The position numbers and the translations under genes were made by a program. Shown in pieces: positions 1 to 6,995 of a stretch of DNA of 7,242 nt. Position 1 is the stretch's first letter; each line of letters begins with the position of its first letter. The notes beneath the pieces are model-generated. The model had not been told where the DNA came from and made no database searches. It saw nothing but the letters and a program-made list of their open reading frames with translations. This stretch comes from Loktanella sp. UBA3435 (lineage in GTDB: Bacteria; Pseudomonadota; Alphaproteobacteria; Rhodobacterales; Rhodobacteraceae), in NCBI GenBank assembly GCA_002378665.1, contig DFSO01000053.1, forward strand, positions 1-7,242. Direction: 5' to 3'.

Positions 1-510
1 GATTTTATCGCGGCGGGTGGCGGTTTGGCGATCCTTGGCAGCGGCGACCCTGTAATTGAGGATTCAATGCGCATCCTTGCACGTAACCACGCTGGCAAAG
101 TTGGCCTGCGGATTGGATACGACGAGGCACTTTCGCACCGCATGTTTGGTGGCGCTGACATCGTGCTGGTGCCATCGCGATTCGAGCCTTGCGGCCTGAC
201 GCAGCTTTACGGCCTGCGCTACGGCACCGTGCCTGTCGTCGCGGCCACGGGTGGGCTCGCCGATAGCGTGATTGACGCCAATGTTATGGCACTTAATGCG
301 GGAGTGGCGACTGGATTTCAGTTTCACCCCATCGACGGAATGGCCTTTCGGCATTGTTTACGCAACGTCGCAAGCCTATTTGCAGACAAACCGAACTGGA
401 CCCGCCTGCAAAAACGCGGAATGGCCCAAGAGCTTGGCTGGAGCGCTTCCTCAGCGACCTATGCCACCCTCTATGAAAGTGTAATCCGTGAATTCTCAAG
501 TACAGCATGA
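1..510 (+). CDS. glgA: Glycogen synthase (ADP-glucose type, GT5), C-terminal part only
   Basis: This is the last 169 residues of a glycogen synthase, which transfers glucose from ADP-glucose to the non-reducing end of an alpha-1,4-glucan in the cytoplasm. The reading frame is open from base 1, so the gene begins outside the window; family members are usually about 475-490 residues. The visible part is the C-terminal Rossmann-like lobe of a GT-B fold. It carries the nucleotide-sugar binding stretch GADIVLVPSRFEPCGLTQ, with the conserved Glu at codon 184-186, followed by YGLRYGTVPVV, TGGLADSV and TGFQF, all typical of GlgA. An in-frame ATG at 25 is an internal methionine, not the start. The stop (508-510) lies inside the start of glgX, giving a 23-base overlap and suggesting coupled translation. 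Identification is by recognised motifs and by the glgX and pgm neighbours; no defect is seen. Confidence 0.95.
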   Translation, partial: DFIAAGGGLAILGSGDPVIEDSMRILARNHAGKVGLRIGYDEALSHRMFGGADIVLVPSRFEPCGLTQLYGLRYGTVPVVAATGGLADSVIDANVMALNAGVATGFQFHPIDGMAFRHCLRNVASLFADKPNWTRLQKRGMAQELGWSASSATYATLYESVIREFSSTA

Positions 511-2617
511 CCTGCCAATGACCCTCCTCAACCACTCAATGTCAGCGGGGAGACCTAATCCCATTGGCGCGACGTTTGACGGTGAAGGCGTGAACTTTGC
601 TGTATTTTCCGAGCATGGTGAGCGGGTTGAGCTATGCCTTTTTGATCCCACGGGCGCACACGAAATCGCCCGCATTCAATTGCTGGAACGCGACGGCGAC
701 GTTTGGCACATCTATATCGCGGGCCTTACACCCGGCGCCCAATATGGCTACCGCGTGCATGGTCCTTATGCGCCCGAAGAGGGCCACCGCTTTAACCCCA
801 ATAAGCTGCTGCTTGATCCCTATGCAAAACGGATCACTGGCAACATCGCGTGGAACGACGCGATCATGGGTTATACCATTGGTGCCAAGGCCGAAGACCT
901 AAGCTATGACCCGCGCGACAGCGCGCCCTACGTGCCGCGTTCGGTCATCGTTGACCCCACCTTTCAGTGGGGCACAGATGCGCCGCCGGAAACCGACCTT
1001 GCCGACACCCTGCTGTACGAGGCACATGTCAAAGGCATGACCGCCGAATTTCCGGGTCTGACATCTGGTCAACGCGGCAAATACCTTGGCATGGCCAGCG
1101 AGCCGATTTTGGACCACCTGACCAAGCTGGGCGTCACAACCGTTCAACTGCTGCCAGTCCACGCGTTTCTGGACGACAAGTTCCTGATAGATGCGAACCT
1201 GACCAATTATTGGGGCTACCAGTCCATCGGCTTCTTTGCCCCTGAACCCCGCTATATGGATCAGGCGGGCATTTGGGAATTCCAAGCGATGGTGCGCCGT
1301 TTCCATGCCGCTGGCATCGAAGTAATCCTTGATGTCGTCTACAATCACAGCGGCGAGGGCAACCACCTTGGGCCAACCCTGTCGCTACGGGGGCTGGATA
1401 ACAAATCCTACTACCGCCTCCTCGACGAAGGTCGCTATTACATCAACGACACAGGCACAGGAAATACGCTGAACGTGCGTCACCCGATGGTGCTACGCAT
1501 GATCATGGACAGCCTGTGCTATTGGGTCGAAGTGATGCACGTCGACGGCTTCCGCTTTGATCTTGCCACTGTGCTGGGTCGTGAAGTGGAAGGGTTCAAC
1601 CGCAATGGCGGCTTCCTTGACGCTGTTGGCCAAGACCCAGTTCTAAGCCGTGTGAAACTGATTGCAGAGCCTTGGGATCTTGGACCTGGCGGCTATCAGC
1701 TCGGCAACTGGCCGCATCCATTCTTAGAGTATAACGACAGATATCGGGACGGCATTCGCAAGTTCTGGCGCGGCGATGCAGGTATGACCGCGCAACTGGG
1801 CAAGCGGCTTTTGGGCAGCGCAAATGTCTATGATCACTCTGGCCGTGCGGCGACGTCGTCGATCAACTTTGTGACCTGTCACGATGGTATGACCCTGCGC
1901 GATCTGGTCAGCTACAATCAGAAAAACAACTATGCCAACGGCGAAGATAACCGCGACGGCAAGGACGATAACTATTCCTCAAATATGGGCGTTGAGGGGC
2001 AAACAGACGACCCTGAGATCAACGCTGCCCGCGCTCAGCGCCAGCGTAACATCCTTGCCACCGCATTCCTGTCGCAAGGCACTCCCATGCTTTTGGCGGG
2101 TGACGAGATTGGCAACACCCAAGGCGGGAACAACAATACTTTTGGTCAAGACAACCCCATCGGTTGGGTCAACTGGGGTGATGCCGACGAAGACTTGCTC
2201 GCATTTGTCCAACGCCTCACCCAATTGCGCCGCGACCATAAAGTGCTGCGACAGACCCGCTTTTTGCATTCCCGCCCGCGCTCGGCCGATGGTAAGCCCG
2301 ATCTTTTCTGGCGCCTGCCCAACGGGCGCGCACCAACGCGCGAGGAATGGGAAAACGACGCGACCAAGGCGATCTGTGTCGAAATCCGCACCTCCTCATC
2401 AACACCTTACTACTCGGCCTCCGACGATGTGATTTTCTTGGTCGTAAACAACGGCGATCAGATCACGGTTGAGCTGCCCCCATGCCCTGAGGGCAAGACG
2501 TGGGAGGTTATCCTCGACACTTCCGCACCCAAAGACGGCCCGCAATGCATCACGGGTCAGTCCACCCAAATCAACGCGGCGTCGGTCTGCGTTTTCGTTC
2601 TGGTTCCCATCGCTTAA
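488..2617 (+). CDS. glgX: Glycogen debranching enzyme GlgX (GH13)
   Basis: This enzyme hydrolyses alpha-1,6 branch points of phosphorylase-limit glycogen, so it acts in breakdown. The 709-residue product is somewhat longer than the 657 residues of E. coli GlgX. An N-terminal CBM48-like domain (about residues 20-120, GATFDGEGVNFAVFSEHG) precedes a GH13 barrel with all four classic regions. These are DVVYNH (282-287), GFRFDLA with the nucleophile Asp358, IAEPWDLGPGGYQ with acid/base Glu394, and TCHDGMTLRDLVSYN with Asp466. A small beta-rich C-terminal domain ends the protein. The GTG start at 488 is chosen for a weak GAAAG (475-479) eight bases upstream. ATG at 518 or 539 is possible, and the family match only begins near residue 21 (GRPNPIGATF), so the first residues are uncertain. 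The gene overlaps glgA by 23 bases and ends 12 bases before pgm. A related isoamylase (TreX type) is the main alternative, but context favours GlgX. Confidence 0.95.
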   Translation: MNSQVQHDLPMTLLNHSMSAGRPNPIGATFDGEGVNFAVFSEHGERVELCLFDPTGAHEIARIQLLERDGDVWHIYIAGLTPGAQYGYRVHGPYAPEEGHRFNPNKLLLDPYAKRITGNIAWNDAIMGYTIGAKAEDLSYDPRDSAPYVPRSVIVDPTFQWGTDAPPETDLADTLLYEAHVKGMTAEFPGLTSGQRGKYLGMASEPILDHLTKLGVTTVQLLPVHAFLDDKFLIDANLTNYWGYQSIGFFAPEPRYMDQAGIWEFQAMVRRFHAAGIEVILDVVYNHSGEGNHLGPTLSLRGLDNKSYYRLLDEGRYYINDTGTGNTLNVRHPMVLRMIMDSLCYWVEVMHVDGFRFDLATVLGREVEGFNRNGGFLDAVGQDPVLSRVKLIAEPWDLGPGGYQLGNWPHPFLEYNDRYRDGIRKFWRGDAGMTAQLGKRLLGSANVYDHSGRAATSSINFVTCHDGMTLRDLVSYNQKNNYANGEDNRDGKDDNYSSNMGVEGQTDDPEINAARAQRQRNILATAFLSQGTPMLLAGDEIGNTQGGNNNTFGQDNPIGWVNWGDADEDLLAFVQRLTQLRRDHKVLRQTRFLHSRPRSADGKPDLFWRLPNGRAPTREEWENDATKAICVEIRTSSSTPYYSASDDVIFLVVNNGDQITVELPPCPEGKTWEVILDTSAPKDGPQCITGQSTQINAASVCVFVLVPIA

Positions 2618-2622
2618 AGGAG
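2616..2622 (+). promoter_or_regulatory. Ribosome binding site that sets the pgm start at TTG 2630
   Basis: The bases AAAGGAG immediately follow and overlap the glgX stop codon. They form a near-consensus Shine-Dalgarno sequence seven bases before TTG at 2630. The next in-frame ATG (2639) is 16 bases away, which is too far for good spacing. This supports the TTG start and shows that the intended pgm frame at its 5' end is the one starting at 2630, not the frame that carries most of the gene. Confidence 0.75.
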
Positions 2623-2629
2623 AAATCCC

Positions 2630-4254
2630 TTGTCCAAGATGACTATCAAAACCGCCCCAATCGAAGGTCAAAAGCCGGCACATCTGGTCTGCGCAAAAAG
2701 ACCAAAGTGTTCATGGGGCCGCATTACCTCGAAAACTTTGTGCAATCGATGTTCGACGGAATTGGTGGGGTCAAAGGCAAGACCCTCGTGGTTGGCGGTG
2801 ACGGGCGCTATTTTAATGACCGCGCGACGCAAGTAATCCTGCGCATGGCTGCCGCCAATGGTGCCGCCAAGGTTATCGCAGGGCAAAACGCGCTGCTCTC
2901 AACGCCTGCCGCTTCGCACTTGATCCGCGCTATGAAAACCGACGGCGGCGTGATCCTTTCGGCCAGTCATAATCCGGGCGGTATCGACGAGGATTTCGGG
3001 ATCAAGTTCAACATGGCCAACGGCGGCCCTGCGCCCGAATCCGTAACCAACGCCATGTTCGCCCCCACCAAAGAGATCGACACCTATTATATCTGGGAAT
3101 CAACCGACATCGACCTTGGCACTATCGGTACCAGCAGACTCGGTGACATGATCGTCGAGATCGTGGACCCTGTGTCTGCCTACGTTGACCTGATGCAAAC
3201 ACTCTTCGACTTCCCTGCGATCAAGGCAATGTTTGCGGGCGGTTCGCGTATCCGCTTTGACTCCATGAACGCAATCACTGGCCCCTATGCCACTGCGATC
3301 ATCGAAGACCTGCTTGGCGCACCAAAAGGCTCCGTAACCCACGGCACACCCCTGCCCGATTTCGGTGGAATGCACCCCGATCCAAACCCGACTTGGGCAC
3401 ATGAATTGATGGCCGAAATGATGGGCGACAACGCCCCCGCATTTGGCGCCGCATCCGACGGCGACGGTGACCGCAACATGGTTGTTGGCCCGAACTGCTA
3501 CGTCAGCCCATCTGACAGCCTCGCCATCATCGCCGCCAACGCACACCTCGCACCCGGTTATGCAAAGGGCCTCAAAGGTGTCGCGCGCTCGATGCCGACC
3601 TCTGCCGCCGTTGACCGCGTTGCGGCTGCGATGGGCATGGAATGTTACGAGACACCCACAGGCTGGAAATTCTTCGGCAACCTGCTCGACGACGGGCGCG
3701 TCACACTTTGTGGCGAAGAAAGCTTTGGCACAGGCTCCGACCACGTCCGCGAAAAAGACGGCGTTTGGGCCGTGCTGATGTGGCTCAATATCATGGCCGC
3801 AACGGGCAAATCTGTGCCCGAATTGATGCAAGCACATTGGGATCAATTCGGGCGCAACTACTACTCGCGCCACGACTTTGAAGCGATTGAAACCGAAAAG
3901 GCTGATGCCTTGATGGCGGCATTGCGCGGTTCACTCGCGAGCCTCAAGGGCCAGAGAATCGGCCCCTTCACCGTCGAGATGGCAGATGATTACAGCTATC
4001 TCGATCCTGTCGACGGCAGCACCTCCGCACAGCAAGGCGTGCGGGTAGTCTTTGAGGGCGGTTCTCGCTTTGTCATACGTCTCTCTGGCACAGGCACTAG
4101 CGGCGCAACCCTGCGGCTTTACCTTGAAAAGCTCGACACCAAGAGTTTCGACCAAGATCCACAAGCAGCATTGGCCGACGTGATTGCGGCCGCGGAACAG
4201 GTCATCGGGATATCCAAATTCACAGGGCGCACCGCTCCCGACGTGATCACCTGA
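2630..4254 (+). CDS. pgm: Alpha-D-glucose phosphoglucomutase, frameshifted near its 5' end
   Basis: This enzyme interconverts glucose-1-phosphate and glucose-6-phosphate, linking glycogen and sugar-nucleotide synthesis to central metabolism. If the frame is repaired the product is about 541 residues, normal for this family (about 540-550). The active-site elements are intact: catalytic phosphoserine loop LSASHNPGG (Ser113, codon 2965-2967), metal loop DGDGDR (277-282), sugar loop GEESFG (362-367) and phosphate loop RLSGTGTSG (from 484). Numbering assumes repair. Translation from TTG 2630 gives TIKTAPIEGQK and then runs out of frame, ending at 2836. The conserved GTSGLRKKT appears one frame away from 2677. 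One missing C at 2675-2676 (CCGGC for an expected CCCGGC) explains this. It may be a sequencing error, a real recent mutation, or less likely a -1 ribosomal slip on AAAAG. If the mutation is real, the gene is a pseudogene unless translation recovers. Starts within the second frame (GTG 2707, ATG 2713) would lose the conserved loop. Confidence 0.88.
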
Positions 4255-4255
4255 G

Positions 4256-4284
4256 TTGCGCATCCGCGCCCTAACCCTTATCTG
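4256..4284 (+). promoter_or_regulatory. Weak candidate sigma70-type promoter before the exonuclease gene
   Basis: TTGCGC (4256-4261) and TATCTG (4279-4284) are separated by 17 bases, the ideal spacing, but each box matches only about three of six consensus positions. A start near 4291 would give a leader of about 24 bases before the ATG at 4315. It lies in the only real gap between the glycogen genes and the LPS-related genes, where a promoter would be expected. The match is weak and could be chance. Confidence 0.2.
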
Positions 4285-4313
4285 CAAATGTGTAGTAGGG
4301 GTTTAGGGCGCGG
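4264..4313 (+). other. Long imperfect inverted repeat (RNA hairpin) covering the RBS of the exonuclease gene
   Basis: The left arm CCGCGCCCTAA (4264-4274) is perfectly complementary to the right arm TTAGGGCGCGG (4303-4313). After a one-base bulge (T4302) the stem continues with CCC (4275-4277) against GGG (4299-4301). Four further pairs follow, including two G-U wobbles (4278-4281 with 4295-4298), leaving a loop of about 13 bases (4282-4294). No T-run follows either arm, so it is not a classic intrinsic terminator. The right arm ends one base before the ATG at 4315 and contains AGGG (4305-4308), the likely Shine-Dalgarno sequence. It could limit translation on read-through RNA from pgm, stabilise the 3' end of the glycogen transcript, or stall polymerase. 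The pairing is read directly; the role is inference. Confidence 0.7.
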
Positions 4314-4314
4314 C

Positions 4315-4929
4315 ATGGCGAACCATTTGTATCAGAACGATCTGCCTGACGGGCTTGATCTTGGACCTGTTGTCGCGATTGATTGCGAAACGATGGGGCT
4401 TAATCCGCACCGCGACAGGCTTTGCCTCGTGCAAATGTCGCGTGGAGATGGCGATTGTCACCTTGTGCAAGTCGCACTTGGGCAAACCGAGGCACCAAAC
4501 CTCAAAGCTTTGCTCGAAGACCCCAATGTGCTTAAAATCTTCCACTTTGGCCGCTTTGATATCGCAGCCTTGCTCAACGCTTTTGGCGCGGTCACAGCCC
4601 CCGTTTATTGCACCAAAATCGCCTCGAAACTGGTGCGAACATATACTGATCGCCACGGCCTGAAGAAATTGGTTCAAGAAATGCTCAAGGTCGACATTTC
4701 CAAACACCAACAGCAAAGCGATTGGGGTGCGCCGAAACTGACCGCAGCGCAACTCGACTATGCCGCCTCTGATGTACTTTACCTGCATAAATTGCGCGCA
4801 GCGTTCAACGTGCTTTTACAGCGTGAAGGTCGTATGGATGTTGCGCAAGCTTGCTTTGATTTTTTACCCACGCGGGCCAAACTTGATTTGGCTGGCTGGC
4901 CCGAACAGGACATCTTTTCGCACACATGA
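4315..4929 (+). CDS. RNase D-like 3'-5' exonuclease (DEDDy family, short form without HRDC)
   Basis: The predicted product is a 204-residue cytoplasmic 3'-5' exonuclease of the DnaQ-like RNase D/Rrp6 group, probably acting on structured RNA ends. The four acidic residues and the tyrosine of the DEDDy site are visible: Asp23 and Glu25 in AIDCETMGL, Asp82 in FHFGRFDIAALL, and Tyr149 and Asp153 in LDYAASDVLYLHKL. It has only the exonuclease domain. The HRDC domains that bring E. coli RNase D to about 375 residues are absent, as in other short alphaproteobacterial homologues. I start at ATG 4315, six bases after AGGG; the upstream in-frame ATG at 4288 falls in the hairpin loop and adds nine residues not expected in the family. 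Its stop overlaps the kdsD start (ATGA, 4926-4929). The activity class is well supported; the substrate is unknown. The symbol rnd is often used for such genes, but this is not a full RNase D orthologue. Confidence 0.9.
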   Translation: MANHLYQNDLPDGLDLGPVVAIDCETMGLNPHRDRLCLVQMSRGDGDCHLVQVALGQTEAPNLKALLEDPNVLKIFHFGRFDIAALLNAFGAVTAPVYCTKIASKLVRTYTDRHGLKKLVQEMLKVDISKHQQQSDWGAPKLTAAQLDYAASDVLYLHKLRAAFNVLLQREGRMDVAQACFDFLPTRAKLDLAGWPEQDIFSHT

Positions 4930-5891
4930 CAGACCAAGATAAATTCGTAGCCTCCGCAAAGCGCGTCATCGACGCCGAGGCAGCCGCGCTCACAACATTA
5001 AGCGCAACACTTGGCCCCAGCTTTGGCGAGGCCGTTACCCTTTTGCTGAATGCCAAAGGCCGCGTGATCGTGTCTGGGATGGGAAAATCGGGCCATATCG
5101 CACGTAAAATGGCGGCGACGTTCGCCAGCACAGGCACGCCCGCCCACTTCGTTCACCCCGCAGAGGCAAGCCACGGCGACCTTGGCATGATGACTAGCGG
5201 CGATGTTGTGATTGTGCTGTCAAACTCTGGTGAAACACCGGAATTGGCCGATATGGTCGCCTATACCCGCCGTTTTAACATCCCGATGATCGGGGTCGCC
5301 AGCCGCGCGGAAAGCACGCTACTGATGCAGTCCGACGTCGCGATCCTGCTGCCCCAATTGGGCGAGGCATGTGGCACGGGTATAGTGCCGACAATCTCGA
5401 CGACGATGACGCTCGCGCTGGGCGATGCCTTGGCGATTGCCATGATGGAGCACCGAAAATTTACGCCAGAAAACTTCCGCGACTTCCATCCCGGCGGCAA
5501 ACTGGGCGCAAAGCTCGCAAAGGTCCGCGACCTCATGCACAGCGGCGAAAGCATTCCCTTGATACCCGCGGCAAGCCCCATGAGCGACACCCTGCTGATG
5601 ATCAGCCAAAAGGGCTTTGGCGTGGTTGGCGTAACCGATCCCGAGGGCTACCTTTGTGGGATTATCACCGACGGCGATTTGCGCCGCCATATGGACGGGC
5701 TCCTTGAGATGAAAGCTGGCGATGTCATGACAGCCCACCCGCGCACAGTCGGGCCAGACACGCTTGCCGCCGAGGCGATCAACGTAATGCAGGGCAAGAT
5801 CACCTGCTTGTTTGTCGTTGACCCTGACGGTCCTGCGCAAGTACAAGGCATTTTGCACATCCACGACTGCCTGCGTGCCGGGGTCGTCTAG
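4926..5891 (+). CDS. kdsD: D-arabinose 5-phosphate isomerase (KdsD/KpsF/GutQ family)
   Basis: This enzyme converts ribulose-5-phosphate to arabinose-5-phosphate, the first step towards Kdo, the sugar joining lipid A to the LPS core. The 321-residue length is normal. An N-terminal SIS sugar-isomerase domain (about 35-180) contains SGMGKSGHIARK (Lys54), HPAEASHGDLGM (His83), SNSGET (Glu103) and FHPGG (His188), which match residues important in the E. coli enzyme. Two CBS domains follow (about 200-258 and 266-321). The start codon overlaps the exonuclease stop by four bases; an AGGA at 4907-4910 is 15 bases upstream, too far, so translational coupling is likely. The usual APTxSTT loop reads VPTISTT here (154-160), a mild departure. 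KpsF (capsule) and GutQ are paralogues of the same activity; the adjacent lpt genes favour the LPS role. The gene is four bases from lptC. Confidence 0.94.
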   Translation: MTDQDKFVASAKRVIDAEAAALTTLSATLGPSFGEAVTLLLNAKGRVIVSGMGKSGHIARKMAATFASTGTPAHFVHPAEASHGDLGMMTSGDVVIVLSNSGETPELADMVAYTRRFNIPMIGVASRAESTLLMQSDVAILLPQLGEACGTGIVPTISTTMTLALGDALAIAMMEHRKFTPENFRDFHPGGKLGAKLAKVRDLMHSGESIPLIPAASPMSDTLLMISQKGFGVVGVTDPEGYLCGIITDGDLRRHMDGLLEMKAGDVMTAHPRTVGPDTLAAEAINVMQGKITCLFVVDPDGPAQVQGILHIHDCLRAGVV

Positions 5892-5895
5892 GCCC

Positions 5896-6516
5896 ATGGC
5901 CTCGGATAATTTTCATACGCAACTTGTCGGTTGGTCAAAGATTATCTTGCCACTTTGCGCCTTGGCGCTTTTGTCGACGCTTTTTCTATTCGCGCGCTCG
6001 AACCCTGATGCGACCAATATCCCCTTTGCGGATATCAATACGCTTGCACAGGAACAGAAGATTAACGCGCCGCGATTTTCGGGTGTGGCCGATGATGGAT
6101 CGATCATTGCGATCACGGCAGGCTCGGCACAATTAGACCCTAACAACGCGCAAAACCTAAAAATTTCGTCGTTGTCGCTCGACGTCAACGCCGCTGACGG
6201 TAGTGAAATTAGGATCGAAGCTGTTGAGGGCGAATTGGATAATGATGCCAAAGTTGCCTATCTTTCTGGCCTTGCACGCCTAGAGACATCGACGGGCTAC
6301 ACCATGGAGACCAACGGCCTTACCGCCAATTTGCAGAGTGGGGTCATTTCCTCCGAAGGTGCCCTAGAAATTCGCGCGCCGTTTGGCGCATTAACTGCTG
6401 GGCGCGTCACCATTAAAACCACAGGCGACGGCAAAGGTCAGCAGATGCTTTTCACAGACGGGGTTGTGCTGATATACACCCCGCAAGCCTCCACTGCACA
6501 GGATGCAAAAGAATGA
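5896..6516 (+). CDS. lptC: LPS export protein LptC, inner-membrane anchored
   Basis: The 206-residue protein has a short cytoplasmic N-terminus, one transmembrane segment at about residues 16-33 (IILPLCALALLSTLFLFA) and a periplasmic beta-rich remainder typical of LptC (formerly DUF1239). LptC binds the LptB2FG transporter and hands LPS to LptA. Sequence conservation in this family is low, so the call rests on topology, size, the DVNAADGSEIRIEAVEGELD-type beta repeats and the position between kdsD and lptA. The ATG at 5896, four bases after the kdsD stop, places the membrane segment correctly. The frame is open further upstream, but that would run 28 extra residues through kdsD. There is no strong Shine-Dalgarno sequence, so coupling to kdsD is likely. 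The stop overlaps the lptA start (ATGA, 6513-6516). Confidence 0.87.
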   Translation: MASDNFHTQLVGWSKIILPLCALALLSTLFLFARSNPDATNIPFADINTLAQEQKINAPRFSGVADDGSIIAITAGSAQLDPNNAQNLKISSLSLDVNAADGSEIRIEAVEGELDNDAKVAYLSGLARLETSTGYTMETNGLTANLQSGVISSEGALEIRAPFGALTAGRVTIKTTGDGKGQQMLFTDGVVLIYTPQASTAQDAKE

Positions 6517-6995
6517 ACAAAACAATCACTCTGATCTTGGCGCTTCTCCTTGGCACCGCAGCAAACGCCCAAACAAATATCGACCTTGGTGGCATTAGCG
6601 CCGATCCAAAAGCACCCGTCGAGGTATCCGCCGACAATCTCTCGGTCGATCAGGATAGCGGAACCGCGGTGTTTAGCGGCAATGTCGTCATCGGCCAAGG
6701 CGATCTGCGGTTATCTGCTGGGTCCGTCAGGGTAGTTTATTCGGATAGCACGGGCGACATTGCGCAGCTTTTGGCGACAGACGGCGTTACACTGGTCACG
6801 GACTCAGAAGCCGCAGAGGCCGCAACCGCAGACTACAACCTGACAACTGGTATTCTGACGCTTTCAGGGAGTGTTCTGTTGACCCAAGGTGCCAGCGCCC
6901 TCTCAGCCGAACAAATGACAATTGATCTCAATTCAGGTCGCGCCCAAATGTCAGGTCGCGTGCGGACAGTGTTTCAGCAAGACGGAAACAACTGA
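6513..6995 (+). CDS. lptA: LPS transport periplasmic protein LptA (OstA-like)
   Basis: The 160-residue precursor is predicted to form the beta-jellyroll bridge carrying LPS from LptC to LptD across the periplasm. Residues 1-20 form a clear signal peptide: Lys3, a hydrophobic core ITLILALLLG, and an ANA cleavage motif before Gln20. The mature part shows the OstA/LptA pattern: PVEVSADNLSVDQDSGTAVF (about 35-54), then SGNVVIGQGDLRLSAGSVRV and a second weaker round SGSVLLTQGASALSAEQMTI. The size is normal for alphaproteobacterial LptA, slightly shorter than the 185 residues of E. coli LptA. The start at 6513 has AGGA (6500-6503) nine bases upstream and overlaps the lptC stop by four bases. Its stop shares one base with the lptB start (TGATG). 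A 10-base direct repeat near the 3' end encodes two Ser-Gly-Arg copies and is part of the coding pattern. Confidence 0.92.
   Translation: MNKTITLILALLLGTAANAQTNIDLGGISADPKAPVEVSADNLSVDQDSGTAVFSGNVVIGQGDLRLSAGSVRVVYSDSTGDIAQLLATDGVTLVTDSEAAEAATADYNLTTGILTLSGSVLLTQGASALSAEQMTIDLNSGRAQMSGRVRTVFQQDGNN

Noticed and set aside
1932..2432. A 166-codon + strand open frame within glgX.
   Set aside because: It is a shifted reading of the glgX C-terminal region; the glgX frame has clear GH13 motifs and the shifted product is low-complexity Thr/Pro/Arg-rich.
2500..2676. The frame carrying most of pgm is open upstream to an ATG at 2500, inside glgX.
   Set aside because: The translation before 2677 is an out-of-frame reading of the glgX end and the pgm leader, and has no resemblance to a Pgm N-terminus. 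The Shine-Dalgarno sequence and family-like N-terminus lie in the 2630 frame.
3100..3873. A 257-codon open frame on the minus strand within pgm.
   Set aside because: It lies wholly opposite the well-conserved pgm coding sequence, is rich in Cys, His, Val and Gly as expected from reverse reading of GC-rich codons, and matches no family I recognise.
4288..4314. ATG at 4288 as start of the exonuclease gene.
   Set aside because: It sits in the hairpin loop with no ribosome binding site and adds residues not expected in the family; ATG 4315 has AGGG at good spacing.
5812..5895. Upstream extension of the lptC frame by 28 codons.
   Set aside because: It would overlap the conserved second CBS domain of kdsD and place the membrane segment unusually far from the N-terminus; ATG 5896 fits the operon spacing.
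5319..5897. A 192-codon minus-strand open frame opposite kdsD.
   Set aside because: It is fully opposite a convincing SIS-CBS-CBS gene and shows no domain of its own.
6933..6960. A 10-base direct repeat (TCAGGTCGCG twice, 8 bases apart).
   Set aside because: It lies within lptA and encodes repeated Ser-Gly-Arg in beta strands; too short to suggest a separate element.
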